DNA of 64,000 nucleotides from DATFVA01 sp963711455 (GCA_963711455.1 CAVQEH010000009.1:124001-188000), one strand, 5' to 3'; positions 17,901 to 28,138 are shown, numbered from the stretch's first letter. The notes: generated by a model not told the origin, from the letters alone. Numbers and translations: made by a program.

Positions 17901-18484
17901 TAAACTGATTCCTCCTTTGGAATATAATGACATCTCCTGCAGCGGGCTTCGTAAATATCTGCTGCCCCGACAATTACTCGTTCGGGGGAATGTGTTTTTC
18001 TTTGTGTTTTATCTGCGGGATTTCCACACACAACACAAATAGCGAGTGTCTTTGTAATGTATTCTGCTATTGCCAGAAGTTGGGGCATTGGCTCAAAAGG
18101 AATTCCTTTGTAATCCTGGTCGAGCCCGGCAACTATTACGCGTTTCCCCTTGTTAGCAAGAATATTACAAACATCGACAATTCCCATTGGAAAAAACTGT
18201 GCTTCATCAATTCCTATTACCTGGGTTTCTTCCGCTATTTCAAGTATATCGTCAGGGTTATCAATTAACAATGACGGTAAGGATTGATCGCTGTGAGAGA
18301 CAATTGCTTTAGCAGAAAACCTTGTATCGATTCGTGGTTTAAAAATCAGGACACTTTGCTTTGCTATTTCAGCCCGCCGCAGTCTTCTGATTAATTCTTC
18401 TGTCTTACCGCTGAACATACAACCGGCAATAACTTCTATCCAGCCGGTGCTTTTGGGTAAGGAATGAGGAGTATATTCCATCAT
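17900..18484 (-). CDS. tdk: thymidine kinase
   Basis: The 194-residue protein has the type II thymidine kinase P-loop GCMFSGKT at 21-28, followed by EELIRRLRRAE. It also has VIGIDEAQFF with the catalytic and Mg-binding acidic residues, GLDQDYKGIPFEPMPQL, and paired zinc cysteines (CVVCG and CRRCH) around a flexible lasso. It phosphorylates thymidine (and deoxyuridine) with ATP to feed dTMP synthesis. It follows cdd by 12 bases and overlaps the transporter start by one base. Two ATGs in tandem begin the frame (18484 and 18481); either could be used. Confidence 0.96.
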   Translation of the reverse strand: MMEYTPHSLPKSTGWIEVIAGCMFSGKTEELIRRLRRAEIAKQSVLIFKPRIDTRFSAKAIVSHSDQSLPSLLIDNPDDILEIAEETQVIGIDEAQFFPMGIVDVCNILANKGKRVIVAGLDQDYKGIPFEPMPQLLAIAEYITKTLAICVVCGNPADKTQRKTHSPERVIVGAADIYEARCRRCHYIPKEESV

Positions 18485-18496
18485 AAATTTTTCTGA

Positions 18497-18898
18497 TTAT
18501 TTTAAGTTGGCATCCCCGAAAGGGAAGGGGAATAATTCACCAAGTTTGAAAAATTTTAATTCATCTTTATGATTAACAAGTACGACATCAATATCTTCGC
18601 AAAAATCTTTAAGTATCTGCCTGCAGGCTCCGCAGGGAGGACAAAAGTCGGGGTCATCGCTGGCAATTGCTATTGCTTTAAATTTTCTGTGTCCTTCAGA
18701 CAAGGCTTTAAACAGTGCTACTCTTTCTGAACAGATAGTAAGACTGTATGAGCTTGATTCTATATTCCCCCCTGTAAAAATTTTTTCATCTTCTGTTAGA
18801 ATTGCCGAACCCACTCTGAATTTTGAATAGGTGGGGATTGCATCTGCTTTTGCTTCAACGGCTATTTTTGCGAGTTCTTTATATTCCATTTGAACCAT
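18497..18898 (-). CDS. cdd: cytidine deaminase
   Basis: The 133-residue protein is the size of the small tetrameric cytidine deaminases. Zinc ligands are Cys56 in TICSERVALF, with catalytic Glu58, and Cys89 and Cys92 in PPCGACRQIL. GNIESSSYSLTIC is the usual substrate-binding segment, and the normal Ala before Glu is Ser here. It converts cytidine and deoxycytidine to uridine and deoxyuridine. As first gene of the operon it should have its promoter in 18899-18975. Two candidate starts (18898 and 18889) lack a clear ribosome site. Confidence 0.95.
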   Translation of the reverse strand: MVQMEYKELAKIAVEAKADAIPTYSKFRVGSAILTEDEKIFTGGNIESSSYSLTICSERVALFKALSEGHRKFKAIAIASDDPDFCPPCGACRQILKDFCEDIDVVLVNHKDELKFFKLGELFPFPFGDANLK

Positions 18899-18975
18899 AA
18901 TTTTGTAAACAAAAATATGTCATTCGATATAGAATTCAAACTGAGATTTTAAAGAGATGTTATTTGTTTAATTGA

Positions 18976-19803
18976 TTAATGCTTTCCAGGGATCATTATT
19001 AAATAGAAAGTCGGTGTTAATATATTATTTACGAATCCGGCTTTATCGTTTGCGATTTTATTCAAAGTGAAAATTAATTTTGTCTTCTTTAATAAGACAT
19101 ATATTGATCTGTGAAAGCTGCTCCACAAAATTCCCCTATAATCTTCTTTTAAAAGTTCAGTTATTTTCCTTGTATTTAAATGAAGAGAAAAATCTTCGAA
19201 TAATTGATTCAATGCTTTAAGTGAAGGCAATTCGGAAATATCGATTCTATTGAAATCTTCTTTGCGGAAAAACCTTAAAAAATATTTTTTAATTGTTTTT
19301 CTTTTGAATAAAGATAAAAAAGGAATTCCCCAGTGAGGATCGGAAATAATATTAAATAAAGAAAATTTATTTGGCGTGCTTAGATAAATCAACCCGTTAC
19401 TTTTCAGAACTCTTTTTAATTCACAAATTAAAGAATCTCTATCACTAACATGTTCAATTACATCCTGAAGCATAATTAAATCAAAAGTAGAATTATGAAA
19501 GGGAAGCGATTCCGCTTTGCCGTTTATTGTTTTGAATTTTTTGTTCTGGTGTTCTTGTCTTTTCAATCTAAGCAGACTTAAATCATAACTGATAACATTG
19601 TTGCTTTCTGCTAAATATGATGAAGTTCCGCCTTCTCCCGAACCAAGGTCAAGTATATCAAGGTTCTCACACTTTTTATATGCTGATACTATCTCACTTA
19701 CTATTCTTGCCCTTGCATTGGAAAACTCCCTTCCTCTCAGCCATCTTTTATAATTTGGATGTTCAGGATTAAGCCAGGCTGGTTTTTGTTCAATTATTTC
19801 CAT
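18976..19803 (-). CDS. class I SAM-dependent methyltransferase
   Basis: A 275-residue protein with a Rossmann-like methyltransferase core. LDILDLGSGEGGTSSYLA (motif I, AdoMet-binding) is at about 49-66, then VISYDLSLLRL, the FDLIMLQDVIEHVSD motif of Methyltransf_11 proteins, and LKSNGLIYLSTPN. The C-terminal third, with FKRKTIKKYF and RFFRKEDF, is basic and aromatic and may contact a lipid or glycan. It overlaps the preceding glycosyltransferase by 10 bases, so the two are translationally coupled. A role in modifying a cell-surface glycan or glycolipid is inferred from that pairing. The substrate is unknown. Confidence 0.82.
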   Translation of the reverse strand: MEIIEQKPAWLNPEHPNYKRWLRGREFSNARARIVSEIVSAYKKCENLDILDLGSGEGGTSSYLAESNNVISYDLSLLRLKRQEHQNKKFKTINGKAESLPFHNSTFDLIMLQDVIEHVSDRDSLICELKRVLKSNGLIYLSTPNKFSLFNIISDPHWGIPFLSLFKRKTIKKYFLRFFRKEDFNRIDISELPSLKALNQLFEDFSLHLNTRKITELLKEDYRGILWSSFHRSIYVLLKKTKLIFTLNKIANDKAGFVNNILTPTFYLIMIPGKH

Positions 19804-20864
19804 TTTACCTTTTTGAAAAGAGCATTGAAGAAATTAATAACGATAAATATCTCATAAGAAATATCATAAAGAATTATCTCAAAGATATTAAAGTCGTATC
19901 CAAAATTCTTTTGGGCAAATGAAATCAGGATAATATCAGCAAACATTTTTACCAAAAACAGCCAGATAAAATTAATATCGATAAAAAATAACACCGGGGC
20001 GAATAACATACAAAGGTTAAGCAGATGCCATACACCCAAAACAAACCTGTTCTTAAAACTGTAATGGAAAGATGACTGGGTATGTCTTGCTTTTTGATTT
20101 AAATATTCTCTCAGATTTTTTTTCGTGTATGAATATACCATGGCATCTTTATTATAGAAAGCCGATGTTTTTAATTTATTTTTTACTGCCTCTCTTAAAA
20201 GCAAATCATCGTCACCGCTCAGAGTATCTGTAGTGTTTTTATATCCGCCTAAATTAAAGAAAGCTTTTTTAGTGAATCCTAAATTTCTTGCGCTGGCTGT
20301 ATAAGGAAGACCGAAATTAGCTAATGAAAATGAGAGGAACTGATTTTTAAGGTTTTCAAAACAGGATATTTTGTTTGTAAAATTCTTTTCCATGTAAAAC
20401 GGAGCCGGACCGAAAATAAAATCATAACCTCTTTGAAATACTGCTGCACAGGTTTGCAGCCAAATGGGATTAGGTATACAATCAGCATCTGTTATAAGAA
20501 TGTACGGAAATTGAGATGCATCTATTCCTTTTTGTAGGGCACCCCGTTTTCCCGGTAAAGTCTTATCATCTGCTTTAAAAATTTTAAAGTTGCTCCTATC
20601 CTCAATTAGCTGTTTTGCTATAGAATAAGTTTCGTCATTTGAATTATCATCGATCAATATTAGTTCGAAATTTTCTTTTGGATAATTGAGTTTCTTAATT
20701 GAGGAGATAAATCTTTCAATTATTCTGGCTTCATTCTTTGCAGCAGTTACAATTGAAATTTTTACTGAATCTGGATTACCGGAAAAGCTCCCGGAAAATT
20801 TTTTAAAGCCTTTTACCAGGATAATAATTGAAATGATAAATACTGACGAGAAAATAATAATCAA
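19794..20864 (-). CDS. family 2 glycosyltransferase, membrane anchored
   Basis: This 356-residue protein has an N-terminal membrane helix (about 2-18), then a GT-A fold of family 2. Visible motifs are ISIVTAAKNEARIIERF, LILIDDNSNDET, ILITDADCIPNP with the metal-binding DxD-like pair, and GDDDLLLREAVKN as the ED-type acceptor region. QKARHTQSSFHYS resembles the Q/RxxRW region of processive or membrane GT2 enzymes. Two or three hydrophobic segments close the protein. It should transfer a sugar from a nucleotide donor at the inner membrane. The methyltransferase overlapping its end probably acts on the same product. Donor and acceptor are not predictable. Confidence 0.85.
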   Translation of the reverse strand: MIIIFSSVFIISIIILVKGFKKFSGSFSGNPDSVKISIVTAAKNEARIIERFISSIKKLNYPKENFELILIDDNSNDETYSIAKQLIEDRSNFKIFKADDKTLPGKRGALQKGIDASQFPYILITDADCIPNPIWLQTCAAVFQRGYDFIFGPAPFYMEKNFTNKISCFENLKNQFLSFSLANFGLPYTASARNLGFTKKAFFNLGGYKNTTDTLSGDDDLLLREAVKNKLKTSAFYNKDAMVYSYTKKNLREYLNQKARHTQSSFHYSFKNRFVLGVWHLLNLCMLFAPVLFFIDINFIWLFLVKMFADIILISFAQKNFGYDFNIFEIILYDISYEIFIVINFFNALFKKVKWK

Positions 20865-20994
20865 ATAATAAAGTTTTTTTATTTTAAAATATAATCATAT
20901 TTATGAATCCTTTTTTAATAGTCTGGCTAAAGCCAATTGTGGGCTTATTTTTCCCCCGGTTAATCCGAAGGAATGACTTTACTAAAAATCGGGA

Positions 20995-21408
20995 CTATTC
21001 AGTTTCCCATTTTTTTCTTTGAGCATCTTCCCTTTTTTGTTCTTCATAAAAGATATGCCAGTTGTATTTTTTAATCCATTGGTTCACTGAAAGTCTTACC
21101 AGTAAGCAATAAAAGTAAAAAAATATGAATGGGATCAGCATCATACCTTCAAATGCATAACTATTACGACTAAAGAAATAGAATAATATAAACGGCAGAA
21201 TGACTATTATGAAAAAGGCAATTATCCAGCCGATACGTTCTTCCCTAATAAGTATATATAACATATAAGGTGTAAATAATACTGCCATAATTATGACTAT
21301 GGGTAAGGCTATAAATACATTGTGATGCACAGTTAATAATATGGAAGTTGGAAGTTGCCAGTTCAGTATTGCACCAAGTCTTTCTACAGAATTAATATTC
21401 TTTATCAT
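20995..21408 (-). CDS. hypothetical small membrane protein
   Basis: I do not recognise this 137-residue protein. It has hydrophobic segments at about 29-53 (including HNVFIALPIVIIMAVLFTPY), 59-79 (WIIAFFIIVILPFILFYFF) and 88-107, and ends in a charged helix (YEEQKREDAQRKKWETE). The predicted topology is three membrane spans with a cytoplasmic tail. It is separate from the glycosyltransferase gene by 130 bases and divergent from the first secreted beta-propeller gene. Codon use looks like its neighbours. It is more likely than not a real gene because no overlapping frame competes. Confidence 0.6.
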   Translation of the reverse strand: MIKNINSVERLGAILNWQLPTSILLTVHHNVFIALPIVIIMAVLFTPYMLYILIREERIGWIIAFFIIVILPFILFYFFSRNSYAFEGMMLIPFIFFYFYCLLVRLSVNQWIKKYNWHIFYEEQKREDAQRKKWETE

Positions 21409-21509
21409 ATTTATGATTTCATTTTTTTACTATGTAGATTTTGCAGTCAAAATTCATGCCTTAACCACAATTTCAACATAAACTAAAGCAAATATTTAAA
21501 AAAATAAGT

Positions 21510-21539
21510 TTGTTTTTTAAAAAGAAAAATTTATTTTAA
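21510..21539 (+). promoter_or_regulatory. conserved upstream element / candidate promoter of A1
   Basis: The 420-base gap 21409-21828 holds TTG (21510-21512), 19 bases, then TATTTTAA (21532-21539). This roughly fits the TTG / TAnnTTTG promoter of the Bacteroidota group. A related block lies at a similar distance before A2 and A3, about 270-290 bases from each start codon, which implies a long leader. The ribosome site AAGGAG (21818-21823) precedes the ATG at 21829. Nothing else is recognisable in the gap. Confidence 0.4.
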
Positions 21540-21828
21540 CTTAATTCTAATTATTAAGTCTTTATTCGCGCTGTACTATAACATAATTGATACGATTTAA
21601 AATTTTTAATTTCTCTTTTTTAGTTTCCGGCAGCAGGGAAATATTGTCTTTATATCTTGCTTTTATTTTTTCATTAATTACCCGTCTTTGTTATTCACTC
21701 TATGAAATAAAGGTTCCCGGATAACGAATTACATGCATCAGTTATGTCCTGAAAACAAAAATCATTTAACTAATAATGATATAACTAATCAACTATCATG
21801 TTTAACACAATTATGTAAGGAGAAATCT

Positions 21829-24685
21829 ATGAAGAGGCATTTACAGATGATTGTCCTGCTGGGAATATTAGTAGGCTGGACGGTTAACTCTTACGCTCAA
21901 AATTCAGATCCAAGGATGTGGAGTATTCATTATCCAAAATCCTTTCAGTTTTATGATGTTCCGCCTGGTAATTTAACCTGGCAGAACCCAAACCATAAAG
22001 TAACGGAATATAATTTCCGTGATGAAGTGGCTGATGTATATCCGAATTTCCGTGTACATCCAAGCAATTATACACAGAGTGAAGTTCCGATGACAAGAGG
22101 ATTGGATCCGAATATATTATTCGGTTCCGCAAATACTTTCGCTACCAATCTTTCATTCGGCAGTGAAGGAGTTTATGTTTCAACTGACGGAGGAAATAAC
22201 TGGTTTGGCAGCGATACCTGCACAGCCGCTCCGATAAATGATCATGGTGGAGACCCGGGACCGGGAGTAGGTCCTGACGGAAGATTATATATGTCTTATT
22301 TACCGGGCTCATATAATTCAATCAAGGTTGCATATTCAACTAATTTCGGAAGCACCTGGTCAACAGGAGCAGTTCTTGAATCAGGTTCAATGGATAAGAA
22401 TCTTACAGCAGTTGACAATGTTCCCGGAAGTCCATATGCAGGCAGAGCATATGTAACCTGGTCAGATTTTACTCAATCAGCACCGGCAGTAACCGTATCA
22501 TATTCTACTAACGGAGGAGTAAACTGGTCAACTTATCAGCACGCAAATATTCCTGCCGCAAATCATTACTGCCAGGGAGTTAACCCGCAGGTAGGACCTG
22601 GTGGTGTAGTATATATTGCTTATGCTAATCCAATACAAGGTTCTCCGTATACTGAGGATAACGTTGGTCTTGCTAAGTCAACGGATGGAGGAGTAACCTG
22701 GACATACAATAATACCATTTATGATGAAAATGGAATAAGAGGAAACATTTCTTTTTCAGGTGGCAGCTCGATAAGAGTTAATGGTTTTCCCTGGATGGCG
22801 ATAGATAATACAGGCGGAGCAAGGAATGGATGGATGTACATTGTAACAGCAGAAAAAAATCTTGCACCTGCAGGAAGTGATGCTGACGTTGTAATGCATT
22901 ATTCATCTGATGGCGGAACAACCTGGTCATCAGGAATAAGAGTAAACCAGGATCCAATGAACAACGGACAGTACCAGTATATGCCTGCAGTATGTGTAGG
23001 TGCAGATGGTGCAGTTAATGTTGTTTATTATGACACAAGAAATGCAACACTTAGCGGCGGAACACCGGATTCAGCGCAGGTGTATGTATCCAGATCGACA
23101 GATGGCGGAACAACATTTAACGATATTTTAGTAAGCGATCACAGGTTTAAACCGAAACCAATTTCAGGATTAGCTTCCGGATACCAGGGAGATTATATTG
23201 GTATAACCGAATCGAATGGTACCGTATACCCATATTGGTGCGATGATAAAACCGGAGTTTACCAGGGCATGGACTACACAGGTAACCTTTGCACCTCCTT
23301 GCGGTGTAGAAACAGCATCAAATCCAAATCCACCGAGCGGTTCAACCGATGTTGATACAATGCTTGCTCAGTTAACTTGGTCAAATGGCGCAGGTGCCAA
23401 CACTAATGAACTTTATTTCGGAACAAGCCCAACAGCGTTAGATCTTGTTCAGTCAGGTTCTTTAGCAACTTCGTGGAATGTTGACCCCAGCTATTTACCT
23501 TTAAGCTATTTTACTACTTACTACTGGAAAGTAGTGGAGGTCGGTGATACCTGCAGCTCAAGTATAACCTTTAGCTTCAGAACTGTACAGGATCCTAATT
23601 TCCATATGGTAACTGATACTCTTTATCCGCAAAGTGCAGAATATTGGACAGGAACTACCGAAGGCACTACAAAAACTGATGGAGAAATAAATACTGTTAT
23701 GCCTAATCTTGGCTGGGCAGTTTTTGATGTCAGTTCAATTCCAAATAATGCAACCATAACAGATTTAACGTTTGCCGGCTATGTTAATGCAACTTACTAT
23801 CCTTTCTGGAGTGCGACTCCAATGGGGACAGTTAACCCTTTAACTGCCACCGCCAGCACAATTTACAACCAGGTAAGTAATAATACTGCTTCGGGTGTGG
23901 CCTACATTTATTCGAATGAATCATCCACATTTACTACAGGCTGGCATTCTTACCCGATGATAAATAGTGCTGTTCCTGATTTACAGGGTGTTGTAACTGC
24001 ATCGCAGGGATGGTTTGCCGTAGGAATTGATGACCGTGATGGAAGTACATCCTATTATATTAATTTTGATGGATGGTCACAGCCAAATCCTCCATACATA
24101 ATTGTTGATTACAATTATGTAACTGTACCTGTTGAACTAACATCATTTAATGCTTCTGCTGCTAATGGAAATGTTTCATTAAGCTGGCAGACTGCGACAG
24201 AAACAAACAACAGAGGATTTGACATTGAACGTAAATCATCTAACGGTGAATATCAGAAAGTCGGTTATGTAGCCGGTTTTGGAACTACAACTGAACCGAA
24301 AAGCTATTCATACCTGGATAATAATCTTAATAGAGGAGACTATACTTACAGGCTGAAACAAATTGACTTGAACGGAAAATTTGAATATTCAAATGAAGTT
24401 GAAGTTAATGTTTATTTACCTGCAGCTTTCTCCTTAGAGCAGAACTTTCCTAATCCATTCAACCCTACAACTATGATCAAATATTCAATTCCTGCAGATC
24501 AGAATGTAAAGCTGAATGTATACAACCTGCTTGGACAAAAAGTTATGACATTAGTAAATGGCTTCCAGAAATCCGGACAGCACGAAGTAAGCTTTAATGC
24601 CGCGAGTTTCGCAAGCGGAGTTTATTTCTATAAGCTTGAAGCCGGAACACAATCATCAATCAAGAAGATGATTTTGATGAAGTAA
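21829..24685 (+). pseudogene. A1: secreted Asp-box/BNR beta-propeller protein with T9SS type A sorting domain, one frameshift
   Basis: Rebuilt length is about 951 residues. The start at 21829 has AAGGAG upstream and gives a signal peptide ending NSYAQ. A propeller region (about 25-490) carries sialidase-like Asp boxes (STDGGNNW, STNFGSTW, STNGGVNW, STDGGVTW, SSDGGTTW). A fibronectin-like domain (LTWSNGAG...YYWKVVEVGDTC), a jelly-roll-like domain, a VELTSF domain and the sorting tail NFPNPFNP...KKMILMK follow. The frame breaks in CAGGGCATGG at 23264-23273: intact A2 has CAGGCATGG, so one G is extra. The protein should be exported by Sec, then T9SS, and attached to the surface. Catalytic sialidase residues are not evident, so binding is as likely as hydrolysis. 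Confidence 0.85.
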
Positions 24686-24776
24686 GTTCGTGGGAACCTT
24701 CGAGCCTGCCTATCGGCAGACAGGGTTAAGCCCTTGTTTACGCTGTGTAAACCTCGAAGGTTAGCCCAGGTTATAA

Positions 24777-24834
24777 GGCTGCCCGCCTTGTCCTGACAAT
24801 AAGTCGGGACAGGCTCAAACGGGCAGCCTTTTTT
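24777..24834 (+). terminator. structured 3' element and terminator after A1
   Basis: GGCTGCCCG (24777-24785) pairs with CGGGCAGCC (24820-24828), followed by T6. Inside is a second stem built from GTCCTGAC / GTCGGGAC. Upstream, AACCTTCGAG (24695-24704) pairs with CTCGAAGGTT (24753-24762), enclosing CTGCC/GGCAG and TTTAC/GTAAA hairpins. Related copies follow A2, B1 and A3. Confidence 0.82.
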
Positions 24835-24986
24835 AATTTATTTTTTTAATGGAGACTATTATTTAGTATAAGCAGGGGACAAACAAAATTCGAGTATTCC
24901 ACAAGGATAACTAGTAAAATAAACTTGTGATTTAAAATATATATCTGATTTGCGAAAATTTAAAGAAAGATTTCCTGTTAAAAATT

Positions 24987-25018
24987 TTGTTTTTTAAAAC
25001 TAAAAATTGTTATCTTAA
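24987..25018 (+). promoter_or_regulatory. conserved upstream element / candidate promoter of A2
   Basis: The gap 24686-25288 contains the A1 terminator structure, then TTG (24987-24989), 21 bases, and TATCTTAA (25011-25018), about 270 bases before the A2 start. The surrounding TTTTTTAAAA...AAAAATTGTTAT is close to the block before A3. An AAGGAG ribosome site lies at 25275-25280. I see no gene here. Confidence 0.4.
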
Positions 25019-25288
25019 GTCTATTAAAAAATCGAGCTCTAAATAAATACCAACTGTTGCTTTTTGGCAATGTTGTGGTAATATGCAAATTTCATTTATT
25101 GGAAAATAATGATATTGATTGTTACTAATTATTTCATTAACGGCACATCTAATAGTATTGCTTTCTGAAACTAAGCTTGAGATAAGGATATCGTATTCCA
25201 TTCACAGGTTAAGAAAAGAAAAATCATTTATATACAAAATGACTAACTAACTAAACTATCATATTAAACTTCAAAAGAAGGAGAACTT

Positions 25289-28138
25289 ATGATGAGGCAT
25301 CTACCGATAATTGTCCTGCTTACATTAATAATCGGCTGGACAGTTAACTCTTACGCTCAAAATTCAGATCCAAGGATGTGGAGTATTCATTATCCAAAAT
25401 CCTTTCAGTTTTATGATGTTCCGCCTGGTAATTTAACCTGGCAGAACCCAAACCATAAAGTAACGGAATATAATTTCCGTGATGAAGTGGCTGATGTATA
25501 TCCGAATTTCCGTGTACATCCAAGCAATTATACACAGAGTGAAGTTCCGATGACAAGAGGATTGGATCCGAATATATTATTCGGTTCCGCAAATACTTTC
25601 GCTACCAATCTTTCATTCGGCAGTGAAGGAGTTTATGTTTCAACTGACGGAGGAAATAACTGGTTTGGCAGCGATACCTGCACAGCCGCTCCGATAAATG
25701 ATCATGGTGGAGACCCGGGACCGGGAGTAGGTCCTGACGGAAGATTATATATGTCTTATTTACCGGGCTCATATAATTCAATCAAGGTTGCATATTCAAC
25801 TAATTTCGGAAGCACCTGGTCAGCAGGAGCAGTTCTTGAATCAGGTTCAATGGATAAGAATCTTACAGCAGTTGATAACATACCTGGAAGTCCATATGCA
25901 GGCAGAGCATATGTAACCTGGTCAGATTTTACTCAATCAGCACCGGCAGTAACCGTATCATATTCATCTGACGGCGGATTAAACTGGTCAACATATCAGC
26001 ACGCAAATATTCCTGCCGCAAATCATTACTGCCAGGGAGTTAACCCGCAGGTAGGACCCGGTGGTGTAGTATATATTGCTTATGCCAATCCAATACAAGG
26101 TTCTCCGTATACTGAGGATAACGTTGGTCTTGCTAAGTCAACGGACGGAGGAGTAACCTGGACATACAATAATACCATTTATGACGAAAATGGTATAAGA
26201 GGAAATCTTACTTTTTCAGGAGGAAGTACAATCAGGGTTAACGGTTTTCCGTGGATGGCAATAGATAATACAGGCGGAGCAAGGAATGGATGGATGTACA
26301 TTGTAACAGCAGAAAAAAATCTTGCACCTGCAGGAAGTGATGCTGACGTTGTAATGCATTATTCATCTGACGGCGGAACAACCTGGTCATCAGGAATAAG
26401 AGTAAACCAGGATCCAATGAACAACGGACAGTACCAGTATATGCCTGCAGTATGTGTAGGTGCAGATGGTGCAGTTAATGTTGTTTATTATGACACAAGA
26501 AATGCAACACTTAGCGGCGGAACACCGGATTCAGCGCAGGTGTATGTATCCAGATCGACAGATGGCGGAACAACATTTAACGATATTTTAGTAAGCGATC
26601 ACAGGTTTAAACCGAAACCAATTTCAGGATTAGCTTCCGGATACCAGGGAGATTATATTGGTATAACCGAATCGAATGGTACCGTATACCCATATTGGTG
26701 CGATGATAAAACCGGAGTTTACCAGGCATGGACTACACAGGTAACATTTGAACCACCCTGTCCTGTTGAAGTTGCATCAAACCCAAACCCACCATCGGGT
26801 ACAACAAATGTTGATATAAACCTGTCCCAATTAACATGGTCAAATGGTACCGGTGCTGTAACCAATGAACTTTACTTCGGAACAAGTCCTACATCATTGG
26901 ATCTTGTTCAATCAGGTTCTTTAGCTACTTCCTGGACAATTTCCTCAACCTATTTACCGTTAACTTATTATACAAATTATTACTGGAAAGTTGTTGAGGT
27001 TGGCGATACCTGTAATTCAAGCATAACATTCAGCTTTAAAACTATGCAGGATCCTAATTTCCACATGGTTACAGATTCTCTATATCCTATGAGCGCTCAG
27101 TACTGGACTGGTAATACCGAAGGCACTGCAAAAACTGATGGTGAAATTAATACTGTTTATCCCAATGTAGGCTGGGCTGCTTTCGATATAAGTTCCATTC
27201 CAAGTGATGCAACCATTACCGGTGTTACCTTTGCCGGTTATGTAAATGCAACTAACTGGCCTTACTGGAGCTCTACTCCTTTATATGATAACCCTGTGAC
27301 TGCAAGTGCTTCAACAATTTTTAGTGATGTACAAGCCGGACCTGATCAGAGCGTCGCTTATATTTATTCTGATGAGTCTTCTACATTTACTACTGGCTGG
27401 CATACATACCCGATGATGAATAACGCAATGCCCGATTTGCAGGCTGCGGTTACGGGATCTCAGGGATGGTTTGCAGCCGGATTTATAGATCGCGACGGCA
27501 CTAATACATATTTCGTTAATTTTGATGGATGGTCTCAGACAAATCCACCGTATATTATAGTTGATTACTATTATATTACCCCGGTTGAAATGACTTCATT
27601 TACAGCCAGTGCAGGTAATGGTAATGTAGCTCTTAACTGGCAGACGGCTACTGAAACTAATAATAAAGGTTTCGATATTGAACGTAAATCAGCTAACGGT
27701 GAATACCAGCAAATCGGTTATGTGGCAGGTTTCGGAACCACGACAGAACCGAAGAGCTATACATATTCGGATAACAGCCTTAAATCCGGAGATTATACTT
27801 ACAGGTTAAAGCAAGTTGATTTCTCAGGCGGTTATAAATATTCAAAAGAAGTTGAAGTAAGTGTTAATGTACCGACTGAATTTTCACTGGACCAGAATTT
27901 CCCAAATCCGTTCAACCCTACAACTATGATCAAATATTCAATTCCTGCAGATCAGAATGTAAAGCTGAATGTGTACAACCTGCTTGGACAAAAAGTAACA
28001 ACACTTGTGGAGGGATTTCAAAAAGCAGGACAGCATGAAATAAACTTTAATGCATCCGGTTTTGCAAGCGGAGTTTATATCTATAAGCTTGAAGCCGGAA
28101 CACAATCATCTATAAAGAAGATGATCCTCATGAAGTAA
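25289..28138 (+). CDS. A2: secreted Asp-box/BNR beta-propeller protein with T9SS type A sorting domain
   Basis: This is the intact 949-residue member of the A family. The signal peptide (MMRHLPIIVLLTLIIGW...SYAQ) comes first. Then come the Asp-box propeller (about 25-490), a fibronectin-like domain, a jelly-roll-like domain of about 170 residues starting DPNFHMVTDSLYP, a domain opening PVEMTSFTASAG with WQTATETNNKGFDIERK, and the sorting tail NFPNPFNP to KKMILMK. It is exported through Sec and T9SS and probably surface-anchored. Up to about 26745 its DNA is nearly identical to A1; beyond that the copies diverge, so the propeller part has recently been copied or converted. Function may be binding of glycans or other polymers. 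Sialidase activity is not supported by specific residues. Confidence 0.88.
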   Translation: MMRHLPIIVLLTLIIGWTVNSYAQNSDPRMWSIHYPKSFQFYDVPPGNLTWQNPNHKVTEYNFRDEVADVYPNFRVHPSNYTQSEVPMTRGLDPNILFGSANTFATNLSFGSEGVYVSTDGGNNWFGSDTCTAAPINDHGGDPGPGVGPDGRLYMSYLPGSYNSIKVAYSTNFGSTWSAGAVLESGSMDKNLTAVDNIPGSPYAGRAYVTWSDFTQSAPAVTVSYSSDGGLNWSTYQHANIPAANHYCQGVNPQVGPGGVVYIAYANPIQGSPYTEDNVGLAKSTDGGVTWTYNNTIYDENGIRGNLTFSGGSTIRVNGFPWMAIDNTGGARNGWMYIVTAEKNLAPAGSDADVVMHYSSDGGTTWSSGIRVNQDPMNNGQYQYMPAVCVGADGAVNVVYYDTRNATLSGGTPDSAQVYVSRSTDGGTTFNDILVSDHRFKPKPISGLASGYQGDYIGITESNGTVYPYWCDDKTGVYQAWTTQVTFEPPCPVEVASNPNPPSGTTNVDINLSQLTWSNGTGAVTNELYFGTSPTSLDLVQSGSLATSWTISSTYLPLTYYTNYYWKVVEVGDTCNSSITFSFKTMQDPNFHMVTDSLYPMSAQYWTGNTEGTAKTDGEINTVYPNVGWAAFDISSIPSDATITGVTFAGYVNATNWPYWSSTPLYDNPVTASASTIFSDVQAGPDQSVAYIYSDESSTFTTGWHTYPMMNNAMPDLQAAVTGSQGWFAAGFIDRDGTNTYFVNFDGWSQTNPPYIIVDYYYITPVEMTSFTASAGNGNVALNWQTATETNNKGFDIERKSANGEYQQIGYVAGFGTTTEPKSYTYSDNSLKSGDYTYRLKQVDFSGGYKYSKEVEVSVNVPTEFSLDQNFPNPFNPTTMIKYSIPADQNVKLNVYNLLGQKVTTLVEGFQKAGQHEINFNASGFASGVYIYKLEAGTQSSIKKMILMK

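Noticed and set aside
21884..22132. 82-residue minus-strand frame inside A1, repeated identically in A2 (25344-25592)
   Set aside because: The duplicate exists only because the A1 and A2 DNA is identical there; it is antisense to a clear coding region and has no start context.
25010..25201. 63-residue minus-strand open frame upstream of A2
   Set aside because: It overlaps the candidate promoter element shared by the A genes, has no ribosome site, and no counterpart is seen before A1 or A3.
21829..28138. Calling the A proteins sialidases
   Set aside because: Asp boxes are structural and occur in many propellers. I could not find the arginine triad, Tyr/Glu pair and Asp of exo-sialidases in reliable positions.
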